Shown: positions 26,339 to 35,770, counted from the stretch's first letter. The stretch: DNA of 41,301 nt from Bacteroides sp. (GCA_030151635.1 JASLDF010000096.1:1-41301), one strand, 5' to 3'. Made by a program: numbers and translations. Notes: generated by a model from the letters alone, not told the origin.

Positions 26339-26785
26339 TTACAGCTTCACTTTTACAATTAGCTTGTGAATTTCACCATCACCAATAATAGGGGCATGTC
26401 CATCCTCAGGATAAGCTATAAAAATATCTCCTGGTTTAAGTGTCACATAAGTTTGAGGCGTATCTTCAAAAAGACCATAATCGCCATCTTCTTGATAAGG
26501 AGTTCGAACTTTAGAACATTCCGACAAAGGGCTCCATCCAATAGTTTCACAACCTTCTAATACGATGTGAATGTCAATATATTGTCGATGGATTTCAATG
26601 ATTTGATCTTCTTTTTTCAAACCTTTAACCCTAGAATTATTGATAAATAAATTATCTCCATCTAACTTAAATTGCTTTTCTGTACTAGCTGAAAAATCAT
26701 TTTTCTTAACAAAATCCAAAGCTGTCTTAAAAGCTGGATGTAGTACTTCAATACGTTTGCTATCTTTTAAAGTTGATAATATCAT
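26339..26785 (-). CDS. nanQ: YhcH/NanQ-type N-acetylneuraminate anomerase
   Basis: The 148-residue cupin-fold protein of the YhcH/YjgK/YiaL family has the metal-site motifs IHRQYIDIHIVLEG near 65-78 and AYPEDGHAP near 124-132. In E. coli the YhcH member of the nan regulon speeds the interconversion of N-acetylneuraminate anomers in the cytoplasm. As last gene of this sialic acid operon the same role is likely. It lies 18 bases after the transporter gene. Confidence 0.82.
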   Translation of the reverse strand: MILSTLKDSKRIEVLHPAFKTALDFVKKNDFSASTEKQFKLDGDNLFINNSRVKGLKKEDQIIEIHRQYIDIHIVLEGCETIGWSPLSECSKVRTPYQEDGDYGLFEDTPQTYVTLKPGDIFIAYPEDGHAPIIGDGEIHKLIVKVKL

Positions 26786-26803
26786 AATGTATAAATTTAA
26801 TGT

Positions 26804-28045
26804 TTATTCCATATTGTCTGTAGTTGGACGAAGAAAGAACAACTGCAAGCACAAAGCTAATAAAACTACAACACTTAATAATGCAAAACCTAAGCCTAAA
26901 CCTATATTTTCACTCATCGAACCTAAAAGTTGAGTTACATAAGCACCTGCAGCAACACCTACAAGGTTCATTATTCCATAAGCTGTAGCTCTATGTTTAG
27001 CAGAAATAAATTGGCAAAGAATAGGCATATTATTGGCATCAAACATACCAAAACCAACGCCGAACAAGATTCCGGCCAAAATAGCTGTACCACCAGTACC
27101 TAATCCTAACAATAATAAGGAAGGTATAGTTAACCCTAGACCTATTGCCCCTGTAAAAATACGACCTCTTAGATTCTTTTGGACCCATTTATCAGATAAT
27201 GTACCTCCGATAATTACTCCTATAAATGATGACACTGCAATTGTTATTGTAGAAATTGGACCTGCAATAGACATATCTACTCCTAAACTTTCTTGGAATA
27301 AGGTCGGCAACCAATTTTTAGTAGCCCAACCAGGAAGACTTGGTGCTGCAAAGTAGAACAAGATAATCCAAAATGACATATTCGATAGTAATATTCCAAA
27401 TACTTTAAAGAAGTCTTGAATAGATTCCATCGGACTAAAGGCTCTCTTAGATTCGACCTTTACCTGAACGTCAGGTTCCTTGTCATGAAGCAACATAATT
27501 AGCACCAATGAATAAGCTACTCCAACAACTCCAAACCAGAAGAATGTAGAGTGCCACGTTAGGTAAGCTGCAACAGTAGCACCAAAACCTCCTATGGCTT
27601 GTCCCATATACAAACCAGTCATATGAACACCAATAGCCAATGAACGAGATTTTCCAGTATGGTATTCAGCAATTAATGCTAATCCTGCAGGAATATAAAG
27701 AGCCTCGCTCACTCCCATTAGTGCTCTAAGCCAATACACTTGATTAAATGTTTCGGCAAAGCCCATCAATAAAGTTACACTCGACCAAACAAATAAACTG
27801 CCAACGATTAACCATTTCTTACTTAACTTATCAGCAATAGCCCCAGCAAATGGACTCATTAATGCATATACCCATAAGAAAACAGCCATTAAATTTCCGA
27901 AACGCTCTGCCGAACTTAGTTCAGCAATATCTAAAGACATTGAGTCACGCATTGTACTCAACATTTGTCTATCCATATAATTAAGCAAAGCCACAAACCA
28001 TAGCAATGCCACTACCAACCAAGGGTAATTTTTCGTGTTTTTCAT
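26804..28045 (-). CDS. nanT: MFS sialic acid transporter
   Basis: The 413-residue major facilitator protein has 12 hydrophobic segments, the loop motif GAIADKLSKKW between segments 2 and 3, and the anion:cation symporter family opening LLNYMDRQMLSTM. Position inside the nan operon makes N-acetylneuraminate the expected substrate, carried across the inner membrane by proton symport as for Bacteroides NanT. Substrate is inferred from context. Confidence 0.85.
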   Translation of the reverse strand: MKNTKNYPWLVVALLWFVALLNYMDRQMLSTMRDSMSLDIAELSSAERFGNLMAVFLWVYALMSPFAGAIADKLSKKWLIVGSLFVWSSVTLLMGFAETFNQVYWLRALMGVSEALYIPAGLALIAEYHTGKSRSLAIGVHMTGLYMGQAIGGFGATVAAYLTWHSTFFWFGVVGVAYSLVLIMLLHDKEPDVQVKVESKRAFSPMESIQDFFKVFGILLSNMSFWIILFYFAAPSLPGWATKNWLPTLFQESLGVDMSIAGPISTITIAVSSFIGVIIGGTLSDKWVQKNLRGRIFTGAIGLGLTIPSLLLLGLGTGGTAILAGILFGVGFGMFDANNMPILCQFISAKHRATAYGIMNLVGVAAGAYVTQLLGSMSENIGLGLGFALLSVVVLLALCLQLFFLRPTTDNME

Positions 28046-28062
28046 TTTAATAATAGATTAGT

Positions 28063-29223
28063 CTAATTTAGTATCACTCTAACAATTTCGGGAGTTCTCA
28101 CTCCTGGCTTAATTTCTCCGCCTAATAGATAAAATCCATTATCAAAAGGCACAGCAATTGCTCCTGCTCGAGCTAAGTTTATGTTTTCAACAATCGGTTT
28201 CCAAGATTGTCCTACCCCATCAAATAGATAAAGGGTGGTATTGAAATTGTACCATGAAGGTGGATGCTTAAGGTACTTTAAGCTCTCTACTTTAAGGCTA
28301 TCCCTAGCCATATCATCTAAATTATTACCCAGCAAGTAACCTCGTTCAATTGCAGATAAAAAAATAGGTTTGTTAACTCCACCAACGGCAAATGTTCCAC
28401 CAAGTTGGGTATTAACAACAGTCGAACCACTAAGTGTAAAGTCTACTTCAGGCTCACTGCATTTATTCCAAAATCCATCTACAAGTTTTAGTGTTTCTCC
28501 AGATACCTCTGGAATATTTTCATTATCTCCGGTAAAAAACCCCGAAGAGATATAATAAACACCCCCTTCTATAAAAGAAATAGATTGAGAACGAGGCAAG
28601 ACAGGAATGTCTTGCTCTCGTACCCAACCTATACTTAAGTCTAGCAAATTAAGCGTAATTTGCTGATTTGAAGGCTTTCCATCAACTACCCCACTCGTAA
28701 CGATTAATTTATCACGAAGCATCGCCCCAGACATATTGTCGATACCATTTGGGAGTTTTGGTAATTTTTCTATCTTTAAATCTTCATTTTCAAACGAAAG
28801 CTTCAGAACATGCTGTAATTGATGTTCCTTATTCGATCCTCCAATAAAGTAAATTGTCTCATCACTTTGAATAGATACACCATAAGCGGCTTCTTCCGGG
28901 AGCTCTCCTATTTTCACCCAGTTAAGGATAGAATCTTTTGTACTTGATATACAAGCAGAGTATATTCCTTTATAAAACCTTTTAGCACCATCTTCAAATA
29001 CAGGTGCCTCAGGGAAGTTACACCCACCTGCGAGTATAATACTACTTCCCAATCGCCCTGCATACGCACCAGAAACTCCCTGTTCATATCCTTCTTCATC
29101 ATTAGGGAATCCTTCAAGCACTTCGATCAGCAGGTTTTCGAAATCATTTTGTTTTTTAGAACAAGCTGATAATACTAGAAGTAAGCAAAATAATGTATTG
29201 AATAATAATAAAAGGCGTTTCAT
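28063..29223 (-). CDS. nanM: NanM-like N-acetylneuraminate epimerase (mutarotase) lipoprotein
   Basis: The 386-residue protein has a lipoprotein signal (MKRLLLLFNTLFCLLLVLSAC, lipobox LSAC). A six-bladed Kelch beta-propeller follows, with blades recognisable at GRLGSSIILAGGC, YFIGGSNKE, LIVTSGV, GGTFAVGGVN and YLLGGE. NanM converts alpha-sialic acid released by sialidase into the beta form before uptake. The lipid anchor places it in the periplasm or outer membrane, together with the sialidase next to it. Confidence 0.82.
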   Translation of the reverse strand: MKRLLLLFNTLFCLLLVLSACSKKQNDFENLLIEVLEGFPNDEEGYEQGVSGAYAGRLGSSIILAGGCNFPEAPVFEDGAKRFYKGIYSACISSTKDSILNWVKIGELPEEAAYGVSIQSDETIYFIGGSNKEHQLQHVLKLSFENEDLKIEKLPKLPNGIDNMSGAMLRDKLIVTSGVVDGKPSNQQITLNLLDLSIGWVREQDIPVLPRSQSISFIEGGVYYISSGFFTGDNENIPEVSGETLKLVDGFWNKCSEPEVDFTLSGSTVVNTQLGGTFAVGGVNKPIFLSAIERGYLLGNNLDDMARDSLKVESLKYLKHPPSWYNFNTTLYLFDGVGQSWKPIVENINLARAGAIAVPFDNGFYLLGGEIKPGVRTPEIVRVILN

Positions 29224-29250
29224 AGTGTGTTGATTTTGATGTGGGAAAGA

Positions 29251-30885
29251 TTAGTCTTTAAATAATTCTTTCAATTTAACAGTTTGGAAAGTCATGTGAG
29301 CCACACTACTTTCATATAAAATGCCTACAGTCTCTTTATCAACCATTGATAGACAGCTGTATCCCCAACCGTGATCTTCATCTATAAGAATTTGATGATC
29401 TTCACTCCATGTATAACCACCATCAAGACTTAATTTGATAGTAATATTATTTCTACCTTGAGTTGTATCCGGATTAGAGAAAATAAGTATGTCTTTACCC
29501 AATACATTATCTTTGGCCTCAACAGAAATAATACTTGCCATACATACAGGTTCACGCAATGCTGTTCTAGAAGATTCATGCTCTAACCATGTTTCACCTA
29601 GATCTTTAGTAGTATAAACAGCTCTACTTCCACCACGGTTATCGCGCATATTCAACATAAGAACACCTGGCTCAACTTCTACAACTTGAGCTTCAGTCGT
29701 GTTTGTTCTAGCATGATTATGAATGTGCCAAGTTTCACCTCTATCTTTACTATACATAATACCTGCATTAGGGATACGATTAGCAGCGATGTATTGAATT
29801 GGGAAAACCAATGTACCATCTTGCATTGTTATACCTCTACCAGGACCTTGTAATAAGAAATACCAAGAAGGATCTTTTACTTGATCAGTAATATTAATTG
29901 GTTCAGACCATGTTTTACCATCATCTTCACTTTTTGACAATACTAATTGTGCAGTATGATTAATATCCATTCCTGGATGTGAACTCCACCAAGCACGTTG
30001 ATTACCCATTCCGTGAGTCCAAGCAGCCACTACCCAAATTGTATTTGTTTTAGTGTCCACTAAGATTGAAGGGTCACCTACTCCATTTTGAGCTTTTGGC
30101 AAACCGCCTGTTTCTCCAAATGACAAAGGTAAACGCATTTTTTCCCATGTAGCACCACCATCAGTACTTCTACTTAAACCAACGTCTACATATTCTTGCA
30201 AGTCAACACTACTATTGTAACGAACATCATAAACACCTAATAAAGTACCTTTATTTGATGTTACTAAACCTGGAATACGAAATGCCGCAGCATCATCATC
30301 ACCTGCTTTTCTTACTCCACGCCCCGTTCTATGAACAATATTTGCTATCGACTTAGATTTTAAATCTGCAGATTGACCATCTAGAATAACTTCTTTAATG
30401 TTTGTTTCAAAAGTAGAAGCCAAAGTAGCTTTAGAAGACATCTTCACACTCACCCAAAAGAAGTTAATACCAGGGAACAAATTTTGATTTGCTTCAAGTT
30501 TAATTTCGTTTCTCTTGGCTGGTTGTTTACTTAACAAAATAGAATATGAAGGAATTGCTTTTACCGTATTGTTACGTGCATGAGATGAAATATATTGCAC
30601 AGGTGCCATTCTTTCTTTACTATAATCTTGTCTTGCTTCAGTTCCACCATAAAATAACTTAACCGATTCAATATCTTTTAAGTTTACATTACCAGTAAGC
30701 TCAAGCGTAAGCTCATTCATTTTTTTAGATGATTCTGCATCAATTCGAATCAGGTATAAAATATTATCTTCCCTCTCTAATAGAAGAGGAATTCGAGTCT
30801 CCTTGACTTCAACTATATCTTGTGCACTAACTCCAAACACTCCAACTAGGAGTGAGCATAATAACGTAAATGCTATTCGTTTCAT
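29251..30885 (-). CDS. nanH: Exo-alpha-sialidase
   Basis: The 544-residue GH33 sialidase has a signal peptide ending near SAQ, and a beta-sandwich N-terminal domain of the BNR-associated type (about 25-180). A six-bladed propeller follows. The arginine-triad motif FRIPG is near 200. At least five Asp boxes are visible (STDGGATW, SEDDGKTW, SKDRGETW, TKDLGETW, SLDGGYTW), as are the NMRDNRGG arginine and the WGYSCLSM tyrosine. It cleaves terminal sialic acid from host glycoconjugates in the periplasm or at the surface and supplies the rest of the operon. Confidence 0.95.
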   Translation of the reverse strand: MKRIAFTLLCSLLVGVFGVSAQDIVEVKETRIPLLLEREDNILYLIRIDAESSKKMNELTLELTGNVNLKDIESVKLFYGGTEARQDYSKERMAPVQYISSHARNNTVKAIPSYSILLSKQPAKRNEIKLEANQNLFPGINFFWVSVKMSSKATLASTFETNIKEVILDGQSADLKSKSIANIVHRTGRGVRKAGDDDAAAFRIPGLVTSNKGTLLGVYDVRYNSSVDLQEYVDVGLSRSTDGGATWEKMRLPLSFGETGGLPKAQNGVGDPSILVDTKTNTIWVVAAWTHGMGNQRAWWSSHPGMDINHTAQLVLSKSEDDGKTWSEPINITDQVKDPSWYFLLQGPGRGITMQDGTLVFPIQYIAANRIPNAGIMYSKDRGETWHIHNHARTNTTEAQVVEVEPGVLMLNMRDNRGGSRAVYTTKDLGETWLEHESSRTALREPVCMASIISVEAKDNVLGKDILIFSNPDTTQGRNNITIKLSLDGGYTWSEDHQILIDEDHGWGYSCLSMVDKETVGILYESSVAHMTFQTVKLKELFKD

Positions 30886-30926
30886 AAACTATTTTTTATA
30901 ATGTTTAAAATAATAAATCTCAATTT

Positions 30927-32120
30927 TTAAGATTCCATTTTTTCTAAAATTTCACTACAAAGAATATATCCCATAATCATCATTCGAGGAATATGGAATG
31001 GTCCTTTAAACAAGTTCCCCTTTGCAGGTTGCGCAACAGTACCATCACGATGTAAATACCCGTACCATTCACCAAACTCATCATCAGCAAAATGTTCGTA
31101 TGTCCAGTCGCTAATCTGCTTGTGCTTTTCAAGATACTTTTCATCCCCTGTAGCAAGGAATCCATATAATGTAGCAATAACAGCTTCAGTTTGAGGCCAC
31201 CAGAATTTCATATCTTGTGCATAATCTTGACAAGGTAAATTCTTACAGTCCCTAAAGTTAATAATACCGCCGTATTGTTCATCCCAACCCCACTTCCATG
31301 ACCAGTTAAAGATCATTAAAGCTTTATCGGTTAATTCTTTATCCCAATTACGATATTTAGCTTCTTCTAAAATAAACCAAGCTGTTTCAATACAATGACC
31401 TGGATTGATAAGACGTCCTGCATTTGTATCAATAAACTCACCATTAGGACCTACACTCTCTAAAAGAGCTTCAAATTCTGGGTGAATAAACTTCGTCAAC
31501 AACTGGTTTAAAGACTCATCTATTTGTTTATCTATTGATTCATCTTGAATAACTTTACGAACTCGAGAAGCCGTATTAATCAAAATCATAATAATAGAAT
31601 GCCCCAATTGCTGTACTGAAGGTTCATATTTATTGGGTAAAACACCAGGGGTATTAATAAAACCTAATGTACGCTTAAACAAATCTAGAGCTTTCTTCGC
31701 ATATTCTTCACTACCGGTTGCTAATGCATATTCTGCATAAGCAATAATGGCAAAGCATTCAGAGAAAACATATCTACGTTTTCTCAAAGGCACTCCTTCT
31801 CTAGTCACTTCAAAATACATACGACCATCCTCTTTATCAAAACAATGATCATCAATAAAATCTAACGTAGACTTAGCGGCTTCTAACCACTCTTCATTTT
31901 TAGATATATTATTGTATGCAAAAGCTGCCGTAAAAGCAAAACGACCTTGAAACCACACAGATTTTGTTGTATCCATCAGCTTGCCATCTCTATCTAGGCA
32001 AGTTAATATTCCACCAAATTCTTTGTCCAATCCGTTATTAATCCAGAAAGGCATTATATTATTTTCTAAATCTTCTTTGTATTTATTCTTCCAAAGACTT
32101 AGATATTTTTTTTGTTCCAT
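30927..32120 (-). CDS. nanE: N-acylglucosamine 2-epimerase (AGE/RnBP type NanE)
   Basis: The 397-residue (alpha/alpha)6-barrel enzyme has catalytic His candidates in GHCIETAWF near 238 and FHIPRMM near 378. This is the renin-binding-protein type of ManNAc/GlcNAc epimerase found in Bacteroides nanLET operons, not the small TIM-barrel NanE of E. coli. It converts ManNAc from the lyase into GlcNAc in the cytoplasm. It starts 8 bases after nanA. Confidence 0.9.
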   Translation of the reverse strand: MEQKKYLSLWKNKYKEDLENNIMPFWINNGLDKEFGGILTCLDRDGKLMDTTKSVWFQGRFAFTAAFAYNNISKNEEWLEAAKSTLDFIDDHCFDKEDGRMYFEVTREGVPLRKRRYVFSECFAIIAYAEYALATGSEEYAKKALDLFKRTLGFINTPGVLPNKYEPSVQQLGHSIIMILINTASRVRKVIQDESIDKQIDESLNQLLTKFIHPEFEALLESVGPNGEFIDTNAGRLINPGHCIETAWFILEEAKYRNWDKELTDKALMIFNWSWKWGWDEQYGGIINFRDCKNLPCQDYAQDMKFWWPQTEAVIATLYGFLATGDEKYLEKHKQISDWTYEHFADDEFGEWYGYLHRDGTVAQPAKGNLFKGPFHIPRMMIMGYILCSEILEKMES

Positions 32121-32128
32121 AACAAGAC

Positions 32129-33049
32129 TTAGAATTTATTACAACGCTCAAAGAAAGAAATATCTTCTAAATCTTTTTTAAGTGCAGCTTCTTCTGCATC
32201 TGTTAAAGATTGGAATGGAGTACGGTTAGGTCCTAAATCTAATCCAATCAATTTCATAATTCGTTTACCACCAACGATATTACCACGGTATTTACAAATC
32301 ACATTAATAACAACTTGTGAATAGTTTTGAAGTTCTCTAGCTTTTTCAAGATCACCTGCTTCCCAAGCTTCGATAATACCAACAAGATTAATTCCATTGT
32401 AGTTAGTTGTACCACCAATACCGCCTTGAGCACCACCCATTGCTAAACAAGGAAGGATAGTTTCGTCTTGACCATGAAGCATATCAAATTTACCATCTTT
32501 ATATAAACGACATTGATTATATTCATAAAGGCTCTCAAAAGTATATTTAATACCCGCAAAGTTAGGAATTCTACCTTCAACAGCTTTAAGAAGTTCAATC
32601 ATTGGTAAGAACACACCATTAAATGCTGGAATATGGTAAAAGTAGAATGGTAATTTTGGAGCTCCTGCTGCGATTTCTTCACAGTATTTCACTAGCTCTT
32701 CAATGCGACCTACTTTTGGGAATGGACTAGCCATAGCACCAATTCCATAAGCACCAATTTTCTGAGCGTGCTCTGCAAGTCTAAAACTTTCTTTCACACA
32801 AGTGCTACCAACGTGTACAATTACTTTAAAACCTTTAGGAGCAACAGCCATCCAACGTTCTGCAATTTGCTTACGTTCATCTTCTGATAGCAGGTAACCT
32901 TCACCAGACGATCCATTGATAAATACACCTTGAATTTTATTTTTAACCAATAGTTGTGCATACTTTTCAATTGGTTCAAGATTTACTTCTCCATTAGCGT
33001 GGAATGGAGTAAATGGGGCGTTAATCAGTCCTTTAATTTTTTCAAACAT
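32129..33049 (-). CDS. nanA: N-acetylneuraminate lyase
   Basis: The 306-residue class I aldolase of the DHDPS/NAL family cleaves Neu5Ac to ManNAc and pyruvate. The Schiff-base lysine is K168 in GIKYTFES, the catalytic tyrosine is Y138 in FYFYHIPAF, and the carboxylate-binding motif is GSSGE at 46-50, all at the spacing of NAL. It is the first gene of the nan operon, with a 5' leader of about 75 bases if the TATCTTTG promoter is used. Confidence 0.94.
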   Translation of the reverse strand: MFEKIKGLINAPFTPFHANGEVNLEPIEKYAQLLVKNKIQGVFINGSSGEGYLLSEDERKQIAERWMAVAPKGFKVIVHVGSTCVKESFRLAEHAQKIGAYGIGAMASPFPKVGRIEELVKYCEEIAAGAPKLPFYFYHIPAFNGVFLPMIELLKAVEGRIPNFAGIKYTFESLYEYNQCRLYKDGKFDMLHGQDETILPCLAMGGAQGGIGGTTNYNGINLVGIIEAWEAGDLEKARELQNYSQVVINVICKYRGNIVGGKRIMKLIGLDLGPNRTPFQSLTDAEEAALKKDLEDISFFERCNKF

Positions 33050-33129
33050 AATGATGTAAATTAAATATTTGTAATATTTTAGATTTAAATATTGGCTTTA
33101 AACGAATGTATCATCCAAGTCATTTTAAA

Positions 33130-33137
33130 CAAAGATA
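33130..33137 (-). promoter_or_regulatory. -7 element of the nan operon
   Basis: On the minus strand TATCTTTG matches TAnnTTTG. The start of transcription would be near 33124. No consensus -33 TTG is visible, which fits a promoter that needs an activator. Confidence 0.55.
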
Positions 33138-33165
33138 TAGTATTATTTATAATAAAGGCTTAATA

Positions 33166-33203
33166 TACTAAATATTTTTAGTAATCAGATACCTTTTACT
33201 AAA
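33166..33203. promoter_or_regulatory. Candidate operator: TACTAAA inverted and direct repeats
   Basis: TACTAAA (33166-33172) and its exact inverse TTTAGTA (33177-33183) are separated by 4 bases. A third TACTAAA stands at 33197-33203, 31 bases (about three helical turns) from the first. Relative to the predicted nan transcription start the palindrome lies at about -42 to -60, an activator-type position. Candidate site for the adjacent ROK regulator. Confidence 0.4.
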
Positions 33204-33281
33204 TTAATATGAATTCAAAGCCGAGTATTTACGCAAAATAAAATAAAAATGCAAGAAATTTGCATATAATAACAAATAACA

Positions 33282-33306
33282 TTGGATATAATTTCCAAGT
33301 AATTGG
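33282..33306. promoter_or_regulatory. Candidate autoregulatory site: TTGGA/TCCAA/TTGG
   Basis: TTGGA (33282-33286), TCCAA (33294-33298) and TTGG (33303-33306) form two overlapping inverted repeats with 7- and 4-base spacers. They cover the -33 region of the ROK gene promoter (-7 box at 33316), where bound protein would repress it. Confidence 0.35.
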
Positions 33307-33315
33307 TTTATTGCA

Positions 33316-33323
33316 TATATTTG
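33316..33323 (+). promoter_or_regulatory. -7 element of the ROK regulator gene
   Basis: TATATTTG matches TAnnTTTG, 28 bases before the ATG at 33352. Confidence 0.6.
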
Positions 33324-33351
33324 TTTGTAAACATTATTAAATGAATTTAAA

Positions 33352-34563
33352 ATGAGGCATAAACTGTTAGAGCAGATAGAGAAGGGATCAAAAAGTGCCC
33401 TCATGAAGAAAAGAATCATTTCTTATTACATTTACAATGGCAGTTCAACTATTACTGAATTAGCCAAAGAACTGGATCTTAGTATTCCAACTGTGACAAA
33501 GTTTATTACAGACATGAGTGAAGATGGTTTTATTCATGACTATGGTAAGCTGGAAACTGCAGGTGGTAGGCACCCTAGTTTATATGGATTAAATCCGGAT
33601 TCTGGGTATTTTTTAGGGGTCGAAGTGTCGAACCAAATTATTAACATTGGCCTAATAAACTTCAAAGGTGACATTGTCGAAATGAAGATGGACTTGATGT
33701 ATGATTTTAAGAATACACAAACCTCCATGGACAATCTTTGTAAACTCATTTTAGATTTTATCAATTCTCTTACCATAGATAAGAATAACATCCTTAATAT
33801 AAACATCAATATATCTGGACGTGTAAATCCGGAATCAGGATACAGCTATAGTAATTACAATTTTGAAGAAAGACCTGTAGCAGAAACCTTATCAGATAAA
33901 TTGGGATATAAAGTGACCATTGATAACGATACTCGAGCAATGGCCTTCGGGGAGTTTATGCAAGGAATGGTGAAAGGTGAGAAAGATATCATTTTTGTTA
34001 ATATAAGCTGGGGAGTTGGAATTGGTATCATTATAGACGGTAAGATTTATGTTGGTAAATCTGGATTTGCTGGAGAATTCGGACACGTCAATGTCTATAA
34101 TAACGAAATTCTTTGTCACTGTGGAAAGAAAGGATGCCTTGAAACTGAAGCTTCGGGACGTGCTTTTCAACGCATATTACTCGAGAGAATAAGCAACGGA
34201 GAAACTTCAATACTATCGGAAAAAGTAAAGAATAATGAAGAGATATCACTAGAAGATATTATTGATGCTACACTACATGAAGATATGCTATGCATTGAGA
34301 TTGTAGAAGAAATAGGTGAAAAACTAGGGAAACAAGTAGCTGGATTAATTAATATTTTCAATCCTGAATTGGTTATAATTGGAGGAACATTATCACTTAC
34401 TGGAGATTATATTACCCAACCAATAAAGACTGCTGTACGTAAATATTCATTGAATTTGGTCAATAAAGATTCTAAGATTAAAACATCTAAACTTCAAGAT
34501 AAAGCAGGTGTCGTAGGGTCTTGCATGATGGCTAGAAGCAAACTATTCGAAGTAAATGTCTAA
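33352..34563 (+). CDS. ROK-family transcriptional regulator of the nan operon
   Basis: The 403-residue protein has an N-terminal winged helix (about 20-75; STITELAKELDLSIPTVTKF is the HTH) joined to a ROK domain. The ROK zinc site CHCGKKGCLE is near 253-262. The kinase phosphate motif DxGGT is replaced by EVSNQ near 92, although the ND of IDNDTRAMAFGE is retained, so it is a sugar-sensing regulator and probably not a kinase. Divergent position to nanA suggests it controls the operon in response to sialic acid, ManNAc or a derived amino sugar; the effector is inferred. Confidence 0.85.
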   Translation: MRHKLLEQIEKGSKSALMKKRIISYYIYNGSSTITELAKELDLSIPTVTKFITDMSEDGFIHDYGKLETAGGRHPSLYGLNPDSGYFLGVEVSNQIINIGLINFKGDIVEMKMDLMYDFKNTQTSMDNLCKLILDFINSLTIDKNNILNININISGRVNPESGYSYSNYNFEERPVAETLSDKLGYKVTIDNDTRAMAFGEFMQGMVKGEKDIIFVNISWGVGIGIIIDGKIYVGKSGFAGEFGHVNVYNNEILCHCGKKGCLETEASGRAFQRILLERISNGETSILSEKVKNNEEISLEDIIDATLHEDMLCIEIVEEIGEKLGKQVAGLINIFNPELVIIGGTLSLTGDYITQPIKTAVRKYSLNLVNKDSKIKTSKLQDKAGVVGSCMMARSKLFEVNV

Positions 34564-34583
34564 TTAAAATAGAAATACATCAA

Positions 34584-34624
34584 ATATAAAAGCTCCAGAG
34601 TAACTTTCTCTGGAGCTTTTATAT
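34584..34624 (+). terminator. Terminator of the ROK regulator gene
   Basis: Two exact 17-base arms (central part AAAGCTCCAGAG pairing with CTCTGGAGCTTT) flank a 7-base loop, with T-rich sequence at the 3' side. Confidence 0.88.
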
Positions 34625-34689
34625 TTCGATAAGTTAAAACGACATAACCATAAATATAGGGCATCACTTTAAAAACAAGTATTTCTTAC

Positions 34690-34697
34690 TATCTTTG
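34690..34697 (+). promoter_or_regulatory. -7 element of mltG-xpt-thioesterase
   Basis: TATCTTTG matches TAnnTTTG, 26 bases before the mltG ATG. Confidence 0.6.
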
Positions 34698-34723
34698 CTC
34701 GATAAACCTGAAAACAGAGATCT

Positions 34724-35770
34724 ATGTCATCTTTCTTTAAAAGAAAAAAAACAGTTTTTATATCCCTATTAATATTCCTATTAATATTAGGAGCCTCTGG
34801 GTATGCATTTTTACATTTCTTCTTTGAAGCACCTATCTTAAAACACAACAAAGACCAAGTTATTTTTATTGATGCAAACGACAATATAGACTCTGTCTAT
34901 GTTAAACTAGAACACGCATTAAATCAACCCATTCCTAAAGGCTTTAAAGTGCTAGTCAACAATAAAGAATATGCAAATCATATAAAAGCTGGAAAATACA
35001 AAATTACCACCAATGATACGAATAAAAGCCTTTTTACCAAACTATGGAAAGGATATGAGACACCAACACGATTGGTCTTTAACAACATACGTACGAAAGA
35101 ACAGTTAGCAGGTAAATTATCAAAACAGATACAATTAGATTCTCTCGAAATAATTACAGCGTTCAATGACACATCCCTATTGAGTCAATATGGTTATACT
35201 CCAGAAACCATAACTGCACTTTTCATACCTAATACATATGAAGTATATTGGGCTACATCTATGAAAGATTTAATTCAAAGATTTAAGCGTGAGCACGCTG
35301 TTTTCTGGAATATTGATCGGTTGAACAAAGCTGATAGTATAGGATTCACACCACTAGAAATTAGCATTATTGCATCTATCGTAGAAGAAGAAACAAGCAT
35401 TGCAGATGAAAAGCCAATAGTTGCAGGTCTTTATATAAATAGAGTTAAACAAGGAATTCCACTACAAGCCGACCCAACTCTTAAATTTGCTTTAAATAAC
35501 TTCACAATAAAACGATTATTAGATGTTGACAAGAAAGTTGACTCACCATACAACACATATATGAATTCTGGATTACCCCCTGGACCTATTCGAATTCCCT
35601 CAATTGAAGGAATTGAAAGCGTACTTAATTTCGAACAACATAATTACTTATATATGTGTGCAAAAGAAGATTTCTCAGGGAGACATAATTTTGCAACAAA
35701 TCTGAGAGATCACAACAACAACTCAATTCGCTATCGAAAAGAGTTAAACAGAAGAAGAATATATAGATAA
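34724..35770 (+). CDS. mltG: Endolytic transglycosylase MltG
   Basis: The 348-residue YceG-family protein has one N-terminal membrane helix (about 12-34) after a lysine-rich start, then a LysM-like region. The catalytic domain has the active-site glutamate in ASIVEEETSI near 220, followed by VAGLYINRVKQGIPLQADPT and the closing NLRDHNNNSIRYRKEL. It cuts nascent peptidoglycan strands at the periplasmic face and so sets glycan chain ends. First gene of an operon; xpt follows after 6 bases. Confidence 0.93.
   Translation: MSSFFKRKKTVFISLLIFLLILGASGYAFLHFFFEAPILKHNKDQVIFIDANDNIDSVYVKLEHALNQPIPKGFKVLVNNKEYANHIKAGKYKITTNDTNKSLFTKLWKGYETPTRLVFNNIRTKEQLAGKLSKQIQLDSLEIITAFNDTSLLSQYGYTPETITALFIPNTYEVYWATSMKDLIQRFKREHAVFWNIDRLNKADSIGFTPLEISIIASIVEEETSIADEKPIVAGLYINRVKQGIPLQADPTLKFALNNFTIKRLLDVDKKVDSPYNTYMNSGLPPGPIRIPSIEGIESVLNFEQHNYLYMCAKEDFSGRHNFATNLRDHNNNSIRYRKELNRRRIYR

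Noticed and set aside
27033..27356. 107-residue plus-strand ORF inside nanT
   Set aside because: It is a reverse-strand shadow of a hydrophobic transporter gene; the proline- and isoleucine-rich sequence is a by-product of the membrane helices' codons.
33352..34563. ROK protein as the ManNAc/GlcNAc kinase of the nan pathway
   Set aside because: It has an N-terminal winged helix, and the DxGGT phosphate-binding motif of ROK kinases is replaced by EVSNQ.
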